From: an uncultured Pseudomonadota bacterium
Lineage (GTDB): Bacteria > Myxococcota_A > UBA796 > SXON01
Assembly (NCBI GenBank): GCA_903885375.1
Contig: CAISIK010000027.1
Span: 62,001-126,000, forward strand
Reading direction: 5' to 3'
Length of the DNA: 64,000 nucleotides
Position numbers and translations under genes: made by a program. A model generated the notes under the pieces. That model ran no database searches and had not been told where the DNA came from. It saw only the letters and a program-made list of their open reading frames with translations. How positions within the stretch are numbered: the first letter of the stretch is position 1; each line of letters begins with the position of its first letter. Of this stretch, positions 24,669 through 32,228 are shown in pieces.

Positions 24669-27600
24669 AACGGTTCCTCAAGCGGCTGGCCTGGCTCTCG
24701 CTCGTGCTCTCCGTCGTGGGCGGCCTCGTGGGGGCGTGGGCGTATCGGAAGTACGTGGTGATGGAGCCCGGCCCCGAGTTCGACCGGGCCCACGTGCTCG
24801 CGATCATCGCGCAAGAGTCGCCGGTCTACTACCGCGACGGCGTCACGCCGATGGGCGTCTTCTTCGACCAGGAGCACCGCAGCTACGTGCCCTACGCCGA
24901 GCTGCCGGCGGACTGGGTCGGGGCCATCGTGGCGTCGGAGGACGGGAGCTTCTGGACGCACCCGGGCGTGGATCCGAAGCATGTGATCCGCGCGATCGGC
25001 CAGAACATCCAGGCGGGCTCGGTGGTGGCCGGCGGGTCGACCCTCACGCAGCAGACCGCCAAGAACCTCTTCTACCGACCGGATCGGTCCTTGCGCGCGA
25101 AGGCCGTGGAGCTCGTGGATGCGTTGCGCCTCGAAGCGCATTTCTCCAAGGAAGACATCCTCGAGTTCTACGCCAACCAGTTCCATGTGAGCGCCAACGG
25201 CCGGGGCATCGGCATCGCCGCCCGGTACTTCTTCGACAAGACGCCCGATCGGCTCACCACCAAGGAGTGCGCGTTCATCGCCGGCATGGTGAAAGCGCCC
25301 AGCCGGTACAACCCCTTCATCGGGCAGACGGAGGAGCGCCGTGCGGTGGCCCGCGAGGCCGCGGAGGCGCGCACCTCCTACGTGCTCCGGCGGATGGTGA
25401 GCACCGGATACCTCCCCGAAGGGCGGCGCGAGGCCATCGCCGCCGAGCCGCTCCGCTTCCGGCGGGGCGCCTTCCGGTACGACCGGAGCGTTGTCCTCGA
25501 CGAGGTGCAGCGGCGCCTCGAGGAGCCGGAGTTCGTGGAGCTCTTCGAGCGGGCTGGGATCGACAACCCCTCCACCGCCGGCCTCCGCATCGTCACCACG
25601 GTCGATGAACGTGCCGAACGCGCCGCCACCTACGGGCTTTGGCACCACCTCACCGAGCTGGGCGGCGAGCTGGAGCGTCCGGGCGTCTCGGCGCTGCTCC
25701 TCCCCGAGCTCACCCAGGTCGAGGCTTCGCCGGAAGCGGCGTTGCGGGCTTCGACCTTCTACGAAGCGCGCGTCGTCTCCGCCTCGGACAAGGAGGTGCA
25801 GGTGGACGTGGGCGGCCGGCCCTGTGTCGTCGACGCCGCAGGAGTGGAGCGCATCGCGAAGGCAGTAGGGGACACGCCGGCGAAGGTGGCGGCCGGGCTC
25901 ACGCCCGCCCGTTTCGTGCTGGTGAGCGTGCGACCGGCAGGCGTGGGCTGCGACCTCGAGCTCCGGCCGAAGCTGCAGGGGGCGGTGCTCGTGCTCCAGG
26001 ACGGCGAGATCCGCGCGATGGTCGGCGGCAACGACAACCGGAACCTCAACCGGGTGACCGGCGCCAATCGCCAATTCGGCAGCACTTGGAAGCCGCTCCT
26101 GTTCCTCAGCGCGATGGAGCTGGGCTGGCTTCCCACCGACATCCTCGACAACCGGCGCAGCGTCTTCCCCTTCCGCGACGTCTGGTACTACCCCCGCGCC
26201 GACCACCCCTCCGACCCCTTCCTGTCGATGACGGCCACCGGCGCGCGGTCGGAGAACCTCGCCACCGTCTGGCTGCTCTACCACCTCGTCGATCGGGTGG
26301 ACGACGACACGCTCCGCCGCCTCGCCCGCGAGGTGGACCTGTGGCCGCGCGACGGGGAGACGCCCGCCGACTTCGGCGTACGCATGCGGGACGAAGCGGC
26401 GCTTCGCTCCAGTCCGGAGCGCTTCTCCGAGTACGCGTTCATCCGCGCCCGCGCCGACGTCATCGCGCAGCTCGCCAGCTCGCGCCACCCGGAGGATGCG
26501 CTCGCCGTGCGCTCGCTGCTCTACGGGTACGGCGCCAGCGCGGAGCGCGCGCGGGTGGAGCGCACCCAGGGCTCGGCCGAGCGCGAGTCGCGCCTCATCG
26601 CGCTGGAGAACACCTTCCTCTCGCTCGAGGAGCGTGCGTCCGCCTGCCTCGTCGGCCCGCTCTCGGCCTTGCAGTGGGAGCCCGTTTCGCAGGCCCTCGC
26701 CTGCGGACGCGCGCCCGCCGGCTTCGAGCCCGTCCCCGCGGAAGCACTCGCCCTGGCCACGGGGACCGACGTCGGGGGTTCGCTCGCCGAGGAGGGTCGC
26801 GACGACCTGCTCATCGACGGGCGGCTCCACCTCGGCACGCTGCGGCTCCTGCGCGTGGCCCTCGACGTGCGGGCGGCCCAGCTCGCCGACAGCGACCCCT
26901 GGGACCCCGAAACGCTCCTCGCCCACCCGGATTGGCGGGCCCTCGTCGGCGTCCGGACGTTCGCCCGCGCCGCCCGCGAGGCCGGCGTCGAGGCGCCTCT
27001 CCCCGAGAACCTCACCCTCCCCCTCGGCGCGGCCGACGTCTCCCTCGCGGAGATGGCCGGCGCCTACCAGACCATGCTGGGCCGCGGCGCGCCGAAGTTC
27101 GTGTCCGAGGGCTTCGGGGCGGGCTCGGTCACGGGGTTGCGCACCGCCTTCCTCCTGCCCGAGAACAGCGAGCCGACCGCGCTCATCGCCGAAATCCGCG
27201 ACGCGGGCGGGAACATCCTCTTCCGGATGCGGCCCGCGCCGGTGGGCGACGTGGACCCCCGCCCGGGCGCGATGGTCGGCGACATCCTGCGCAATGCCGT
27301 CCTCCACGGCACGGGCCGCCGCGCCGCTTCGCCAGAGGGCCTCACCGGCTGGCCGCTCGCCGGCAAGACGGGCACCACCAACGACTACCGCAACGCCGCG
27401 TTCATCGGCTTCGCGCCGGTCCAGAGCGGCGGCGTGGCCGTTTGGGGCCAGGCGTTCACGGTGGCGGCCTACGTCGGCTACGACGACAACACGTCGATGC
27501 GGCGGGGGCGTCTCCGGGTGCAGGGGGCGAGCGGGGCGCTGCCTGCCTGGCTCGACACCGTGCGCGGCATGGCTGCGGCCGGGCTGCTCGGCTCGCCGGG

Positions 27601-27919
27601 ACTCGCCGAGTACGGGGTTCCCGAGGGGCTCGTGCGCGTGGACGCCCCCGATGGCGCCGGCTTCGATGGCGCGGCGCTCACGGCGCTGCGTCCGCCGGGG
27701 CAGCTGCCCGAGCGCATCATCCGCGGCGCGACGCTGCCGGTGGAGGGGGCCGCGGCGGTGCCGGAAGCGTCGCCCTCGGGCGCGCTCGTCCTGCCGAACG
27801 ACGCCGAGTACGGGCCGCCGGCGCCCGACGAGGGCGTGGACCCTTCGGTGGCGCCCGCCGTCGACGAGGAGCCGACCCTCGACGACCTGGTGGGCCACGA
27901 CCTGCTCCTCCCCGACTAG
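24665..27919 (+). CDS. Class A penicillin-binding protein (bifunctional transglycosylase/transpeptidase)
   Basis: 1084 residues from a GTG that overlaps the preceding stop (GTGA). Parts: membrane anchor (~8-28); GT51 transglycosylase domain (~60-240) with catalytic Glu92 in EDGSFWTHPG and GGSTLTQQTAKNLF; a linker region; and the transpeptidase with Ser473 in STWK, SEN at 529-531 and KTG at 901-903. It polymerises lipid II and crosslinks peptidoglycan on the periplasmic side. The spacing between SEN and KTG (~370 residues) is much longer than in typical PBP1a, implying a large insertion (about 560-830). A Pro/Ala/Asp-rich tail ends the protein. Confidence 0.92.
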   Translation: MKRFLKRLAWLSLVLSVVGGLVGAWAYRKYVVMEPGPEFDRAHVLAIIAQESPVYYRDGVTPMGVFFDQEHRSYVPYAELPADWVGAIVASEDGSFWTHPGVDPKHVIRAIGQNIQAGSVVAGGSTLTQQTAKNLFYRPDRSLRAKAVELVDALRLEAHFSKEDILEFYANQFHVSANGRGIGIAARYFFDKTPDRLTTKECAFIAGMVKAPSRYNPFIGQTEERRAVAREAAEARTSYVLRRMVSTGYLPEGRREAIAAEPLRFRRGAFRYDRSVVLDEVQRRLEEPEFVELFERAGIDNPSTAGLRIVTTVDERAERAATYGLWHHLTELGGELERPGVSALLLPELTQVEASPEAALRASTFYEARVVSASDKEVQVDVGGRPCVVDAAGVERIAKAVGDTPAKVAAGLTPARFVLVSVRPAGVGCDLELRPKLQGAVLVLQDGEIRAMVGGNDNRNLNRVTGANRQFGSTWKPLLFLSAMELGWLPTDILDNRRSVFPFRDVWYYPRADHPSDPFLSMTATGARSENLATVWLLYHLVDRVDDDTLRRLAREVDLWPRDGETPADFGVRMRDEAALRSSPERFSEYAFIRARADVIAQLASSRHPEDALAVRSLLYGYGASAERARVERTQGSAERESRLIALENTFLSLEERASACLVGPLSALQWEPVSQALACGRAPAGFEPVPAEALALATGTDVGGSLAEEGRDDLLIDGRLHLGTLRLLRVALDVRAAQLADSDPWDPETLLAHPDWRALVGVRTFARAAREAGVEAPLPENLTLPLGAADVSLAEMAGAYQTMLGRGAPKFVSEGFGAGSVTGLRTAFLLPENSEPTALIAEIRDAGGNILFRMRPAPVGDVDPRPGAMVGDILRNAVLHGTGRRAASPEGLTGWPLAGKTGTTNDYRNAAFIGFAPVQSGGVAVWGQAFTVAAYVGYDDNTSMRRGRLRVQGASGALPAWLDTVRGMAAAGLLGSPGLAEYGVPEGLVRVDAPDGAGFDGAALTALRPPGQLPERIIRGATLPVEGAAAVPEASPSGALVLPNDAEYGPPAPDEGVDPSVAPAVDEEPTLDDLVGHDLLLPD

Positions 27920-27986
27920 GCCCGCGGGTACGCTTCGTTGCAGAAATCCTGCGGAACAGGCCGGTTGCGTCGGTTAGCACCCGCGC

Positions 27987-28691
27987 GTGCTGATGCTCCT
28001 GCTCGCCGCGTGCACCGTGATGCCGTACCACCGGCCTCCCGACACGTCCCTGCTCGTGGCTCCCCCCGCCGCGGCGCCGGCGGTCGATGTGTCGGGTCTC
28101 CTCGGCCGTCTGGATGCCCTGCTCGCGGCCACATCGTCGGTTGATGTCCGCGACCGCCTCGTGGAGCTGCGCGAGCTCGTGCTCGGCGCGGCGAGCGGCG
28201 ATCCCGCGCTGCGGGCGCGTGTCCTGCAGTACGCCGAGCGGGCCCTCGCCATCGAGGAGCGTTCGTCGGAGCAGACCATCCCCGCTCCCGAGGGCGTGAT
28301 CGACCCCGTGGAGGCGCCGGTGGTGGAGGAGGAGCTGGTGGACGAGGCCGTGCGCAGCGCGGGACCGATGGCCGCCGTGGAGGCCGCCGCGGCCGCGGGG
28401 CGTTGGGAGGAAGCCCTCTCGGCGCTCGGTTCGCCGATGGCGGGCGAGGATGCGTCCGTTGCCGCCCTGCGGAAGCGGTGCGCGGATGGGTGGGCGAAGG
28501 CGGAGCGTGAGGCCGCTGCGGCCGACTTCATCCGGGCGGTGCAGCTCCCGGCCGGGCCCGCGCGTGTGGCGGCAGTCGCGGCCGTCAAGGAGCGGCTGGA
28601 GGCGGTGAACCGGCGTTTCCCCGACAACGCGGTCGCCGACGAGGTGCGCCGCCACCTCGCCACGGTGGCGGCAGAGCAGGCCAAACCATGA
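27987..28691 (+). CDS. Putative lipoprotein upstream of ispA
   Basis: 234 residues from GTG 27987 (ATG at 27993 is equally possible). The start MLMLLLAACTV is a short lipoprotein signal with lipobox LAAC. The mature protein is Ala/Glu-rich and mostly helical, ending with a tail of TPR-like character (AVNRRFPDNAVADEVRRHL). The stop overlaps the ispA start (ATGA). No family recognised. In many bacteria the gene before ispA is xseB; this protein is not XseB-like. Confidence 0.7.
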   Translation: MLMLLLAACTVMPYHRPPDTSLLVAPPAAAPAVDVSGLLGRLDALLAATSSVDVRDRLVELRELVLGAASGDPALRARVLQYAERALAIEERSSEQTIPAPEGVIDPVEAPVVEEELVDEAVRSAGPMAAVEAAAAAGRWEEALSALGSPMAGEDASVAALRKRCADGWAKAEREAAAADFIRAVQLPAGPARVAAVAAVKERLEAVNRRFPDNAVADEVRRHLATVAAEQAKP

Positions 28692-29503
28692 CTCCTTCGT
28701 TGGCCGCCTGGGCGGCCGGGCTCGTGCCGGATTTCGAGGCTGCGCTGTTCGGTCGCTTCGAGGATGCCGACCCCGGTTTCCGCGAGGCGCTGCGCTACCC
28801 CCTGCAGACCGGCGGCAAGCGCATCCGTCCGCTCCTGGCGTTCGCCGCCGCCGGTGCGCTCGGCGCCGATCCGCGGCGCGCGCTCCCGGCGGCGCTGGCG
28901 CTGGAGCTGGTGCACACCTACTCGCTCGTGCACGACGACCTCCCCGCGATGGACGACGACGACCTCCGGCGCGGCCGCCCCACCGTGCACAAGGTGTACG
29001 GCGAGGCCATGGCAATCCTCGTGGGCGATGCGCTCCTCACCGAGGGTTTCGCGGTCATCGCGGAGTCACCGGCCATGGTTCGTGAGCTCGCGGCGGCCGC
29101 AGGGGCGGTCGGCATGGTGGGCGGGCAGGTGCTCGACATCGCTGGCGGGTCGCAGGATGTCGTGTCGCTGACGCGCCTCCACGCCCGGAAGACCGGCGCG
29201 CTCATCCGCGCCGCCGCTCGGATGGGCGGTTTCGCCGCCGGGGCCGATGCACGGCAACTGGAAGCCCTCACTCGCTACGGAGAGGCCGTCGGGCTGGCCT
29301 TCCAGGTGGCCGACGATGTGCTCGATGCCGAGCAGGACGCCGCGCCCGAGGGCCCCCCCTCCTTCGTGCGGCTGCTCGGTCTGGCCGGTGCCACCGCCGA
29401 GGCGAGTCGCCTCGGCGACGTGGCGTGCGGCGCTGCCGAGGAGCTCCCCGCCGCCGAGCGGCTCGTCGAACTGGCCCGGTTCGCCGTGGAGCGCACGATC
29501 TGA
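28688..29503 (+). CDS. ispA: Short-chain polyprenyl diphosphate synthase (farnesyl/geranyl type)
   Basis: 271 residues of the trans-prenyltransferase family, condensing IPP with DMAPP/GPP. The first aspartate-rich motif is DDLPAMDDDD (~83-92) and the second is DDVLD (~200-204). GGKRIRPLL and GRPTVHK are also present. The residues at positions -4/-5 before the first motif (TY in HTYSLVHDD) suggest short products. The loop after the second motif is much shorter than in E. coli IspA: the usual GK...KSTYP stretch is absent, though SFVRLLG remains. It is followed one base later by tlyA; dxs, commonly found here, is missing. Confidence 0.9.
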   Translation: MTPSLAAWAAGLVPDFEAALFGRFEDADPGFREALRYPLQTGGKRIRPLLAFAAAGALGADPRRALPAALALELVHTYSLVHDDLPAMDDDDLRRGRPTVHKVYGEAMAILVGDALLTEGFAVIAESPAMVRELAAAAGAVGMVGGQVLDIAGGSQDVVSLTRLHARKTGALIRAAARMGGFAAGADARQLEALTRYGEAVGLAFQVADDVLDAEQDAAPEGPPSFVRLLGLAGATAEASRLGDVACGAAEELPAAERLVELARFAVERTI

Positions 29504-29504
29504 G

Positions 29505-30239
29505 GTGCCCGAGCGCCTCGACCATGCGCTGGTGGGGCGTGGCCTGCTCCCCAACCGGGAACGGGCGGTGCAGGAAATCCGCGCGGGCAACGTGATCGTG
29601 GATGATCGGGTGGTGGACAAGCCGGGCACGCGGGTGGCCGAGGGCGCCCGGCTCCGCCTCCGGGTGGCTCCGGCGCCTTACGTTTCGCGTGGCGGGCGCA
29701 AGCTCGAAGCCGCGCTCGATGGCTTTGGGGTGGCCCCCGCCGGGCGGACCTGCGCCGACTTCGGCGCCTCCACCGGGGGCTTCACCGACTGCCTCCTGCA
29801 GCGCGGCGCCGCCCGGGTGTACGCGATCGACGTGGGGTACGGCCAGCTCGCCTGGTCGCTGCGCACCGACCCGCGCGTGGTGGTGATGGAGCGCACGAAC
29901 GTCCGCCATCTCGCCGGCCTCCCCGAGCCCATCGAGCTCCTCGTGGGTGACCTGTCCTTCATCTCGCTCTCGTCCGTCCTCCCGTCGATATGCAAGGCCC
30001 TCGCGCCCGGCGGGGAGGCGGTCGTGCTGGTGAAGCCGCAGTTCGAGGTGGAGGCCGCGGGCGTGGGGCCGGGCGGGCTCGTGCGCGACGAGGCGCTGCA
30101 GCTCGGCGCGCTGGCGGCGGTGGAGGCGGCCGCGGTGGCCAACGGGCTCGCCGTGCTCGGCGACATGCAGAGCCCGATCCCGGGGGCGAAGGCGGGCAAC
30201 CGCGAGTGGCTGCTGCATCTACGCAAACCGGCGTGCTAA
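29505..30239 (+). CDS. tlyA: TlyA family rRNA 2'-O-methyltransferase
   Basis: 244 residues from GTG at 29505, one base after the ispA stop. An N-terminal S4 RNA-binding domain (RLDHALVGRGLLPNRERAVQ) is followed by the SRGGRKLEAAL linker and an FtsJ-like methyltransferase domain with the SAM motif CADFGASTGGFTDCLLQRG, then GDLSFISL and VKPQFE, which supply the Asp and Lys of the catalytic tetrad. TlyA methylates ribose in 16S/23S rRNA and was first named haemolysin A. The ispA-tlyA neighbourhood is conserved in many bacteria. Confidence 0.93.
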   Translation: MPERLDHALVGRGLLPNRERAVQEIRAGNVIVDDRVVDKPGTRVAEGARLRLRVAPAPYVSRGGRKLEAALDGFGVAPAGRTCADFGASTGGFTDCLLQRGAARVYAIDVGYGQLAWSLRTDPRVVVMERTNVRHLAGLPEPIELLVGDLSFISLSSVLPSICKALAPGGEAVVLVKPQFEVEAAGVGPGGLVRDEALQLGALAAVEAAAVANGLAVLGDMQSPIPGAKAGNREWLLHLRKPAC

Positions 30240-30257
30240 GGTAGGGTGGGAGCGCAC

Positions 30258-32222
30258 ATGCGGCGAACGATCGCGATTGGAGCCTGGCTCAGCCTCTTGG
30301 CGGGCTGTACGTGGATCGACGATGCCCAGCGCGAGGCGCGCCGCGGTCAGGTGGATGACGATGGCGACGGCGTGATCGCGGCCGAGGACTGTGACGACGC
30401 GAACCCCAGCGTGTCCACTGCCGAGCCGGAAATCTGGTACGACGGCATCGACAGTGACTGCGCGGGCGACGACGACTACGATCAGGACCACGACGGCTAC
30501 GTTCCCGCCGAGTTCGTGGGGCTCACCACGCTGAAGGTGAAGGGCTCCGGCACGCTGAAGGGCGGCGACTGCGATGACGAAGTGCCCGAGGTCTCTCCGG
30601 CCGCGAAGGACATCCCCTACGACGGTGTGGACAGCTCCTGCGGCGGCGGCGATGACTACGATCAGGACGGCGATGGCTACGTGCCCGACGAGTACGTGGG
30701 CCTGGCCACCAAGTACGTCGGCACGAGCGGCCTCCTGCAGGGCGGCGATTGTGATGACGGCAACAGCGCCGTGAACCCGGCCGTGGTCGACTCGGCGTAC
30801 GACGGCCTCGATGCCGACTGCGGCGGCAACAACGACTACGACGCGGATGCCGACGGCTACGTGCCCGACGAGTGGTACGCCGTGGCCGGCGGCATTCCGG
30901 GTGGCGACTGCAACGACGCCGACGCCAGCGTGAACCCCGCCGCCGTCGAGACCTACTACAACGGCGTGGACGACGCTTGCAACGGCGCCGACGACTACGA
31001 CCAGGACGGCGACGGCTTCGTGCGCTCGGGCGATGTCGGTCAGGTCACCGAGGGTGTGGCCAACACCGGCCTCCTCCCCGGCGGCGATTGCGACGACACC
31101 AACCCCGACGCTCGTCCCTACGCCAACGAGACCTACGGCGATGCCATCGACGGCGACTGTGATGGGGGTCGCGACAGCTTGCAGCTCAACGCGGTGGAGG
31201 GCTTCGTCTTCACCGACGCGCATACCCCCGTTTTCGTGGAGCTCGACGGCCAGATCTACCTGTCGGTGGCGGCGGGCGATGTGCTCACGCCCACCAGCCA
31301 CTGGTACGCGAGCGGGTTCGCAATGGTCTGGGAGGCCGGGCTCGTGGCCAACGACGCGAGCCTCGTCAGCGAGTTCGCCTGGGCGAAGTCGGCCAACCCG
31401 ACCAACTTCGAGGTGGGCGGCGCCCACGCGTTCCGGGCGGTGGATGACACGCTCTACGGCGTGATCGGCCGCGTGGGCAGCCACTTCCGCGCGTTGGCGT
31501 TCGAGTCCTACGCGCCGGCCACGAGCGAGTCCGGCCAGGCCACGGCGCAGTCGAACTACGTGGCCGACGACGCGTTCGACGATGCCGACGTCTTCGTGGA
31601 TGCGTCGGGGCGCGTGCACGGCGTCGGCTGCGACGGCGGCACGAACGGGGTCTTGACCTACGCGCGCGTCAACGACCTCGCCACCAGCACCGCCGCCGAC
31701 GTGCAGGTGAACGAATCGGAGGGCGTGGCGAGCGCGGTGGCCTGCGCCTTCGCGTACGATACGGATCTTGAGATCGTGGCCGCGCGGTCCAACGACCTCT
31801 ACAGTTACACCTTCGACGACCAGTCGGTTGCCCCCACCTTCACCGGCACGGCGAGCGGGGCGGGCTGGGTCGCCGCCGACGTGGACGAATCGGTCGACGG
31901 CAGTTCGCCGCTGGAGGTCTACGCGCTCGCCACGCAGGTGTACGTCAGCGGCACCGGCATCTCCGCGCTCGTGGGCCAGATGGGCGATGTGCCGCTCTCG
32001 GCCGACGCGGTCCTCCTGCCGGATGGGAACTACCTCATCGGCTGGGTGAACGACGATGGGACGGCCCGCCTCGCGATCGGCAACGACGCCTCGGGCTTCG
32101 CCTACGTTTCCCTCTCGTTCGATGACGTGGCCACCGGGATTGCCGTGTGGGCCGACGAGGACAACGGCATGGTCGCCCTGGTGAGCGATGCGCAGGTCGC
32201 GGTCGGCGTCTACGACTGGTAG
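30258..32222 (+). CDS. Lipoprotein with MopE-type metal-binding repeats and C-terminal beta-propeller-like region
   Basis: 654 residues from the ATG at 30258 (GGGAG five bases before). Signal peptide with lipobox LAGC. Residues ~33-305 hold five repeats of about 55 residues with the pattern GGDCDDxNPxVNPAxxExxYDGxDxDC followed by a DxDxDGY calcium-type loop. This is the putative metal-binding motif named after MopE, a copper-binding surface protein of Methylococcus. The remaining ~350 residues are strand-rich with repeated DVxVD/VYA units, perhaps a propeller. It is probably an outer-surface lipoprotein binding Ca2+ or Cu. It is convergent with the S41 protease gene (6 bases between stops). 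Confidence 0.82.
   Translation: MRRTIAIGAWLSLLAGCTWIDDAQREARRGQVDDDGDGVIAAEDCDDANPSVSTAEPEIWYDGIDSDCAGDDDYDQDHDGYVPAEFVGLTTLKVKGSGTLKGGDCDDEVPEVSPAAKDIPYDGVDSSCGGGDDYDQDGDGYVPDEYVGLATKYVGTSGLLQGGDCDDGNSAVNPAVVDSAYDGLDADCGGNNDYDADADGYVPDEWYAVAGGIPGGDCNDADASVNPAAVETYYNGVDDACNGADDYDQDGDGFVRSGDVGQVTEGVANTGLLPGGDCDDTNPDARPYANETYGDAIDGDCDGGRDSLQLNAVEGFVFTDAHTPVFVELDGQIYLSVAAGDVLTPTSHWYASGFAMVWEAGLVANDASLVSEFAWAKSANPTNFEVGGAHAFRAVDDTLYGVIGRVGSHFRALAFESYAPATSESGQATAQSNYVADDAFDDADVFVDASGRVHGVGCDGGTNGVLTYARVNDLATSTAADVQVNESEGVASAVACAFAYDTDLEIVAARSNDLYSYTFDDQSVAPTFTGTASGAGWVAADVDESVDGSSPLEVYALATQVYVSGTGISALVGQMGDVPLSADAVLLPDGNYLIGWVNDDGTARLAIGNDASGFAYVSLSFDDVATGIAVWADEDNGMVALVSDAQVAVGVYDW
30354..31173 (+). 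repeat. Five in-frame repeats coding MopE-type metal-binding units
   Basis: Five divergent units of roughly 165 bases inside the lipoprotein gene, each coding an EDCDD/GDCDD/GDCND core, a paired cysteine near YDGxDxDC and an acidic DxDxDGY loop. The units differ enough in DNA sequence to suggest old duplication under protein-level selection. Confidence 0.75.
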
Positions 32223-32228
32223 TGGCGC

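Noticed and set aside
24626-27898. 1090-codon open frame on the minus strand opposite the penicillin-binding protein
   Set aside because: The plus strand has intact GT51 and transpeptidase motifs; the antisense product is Arg/Gly/Ala-rich with no domain.
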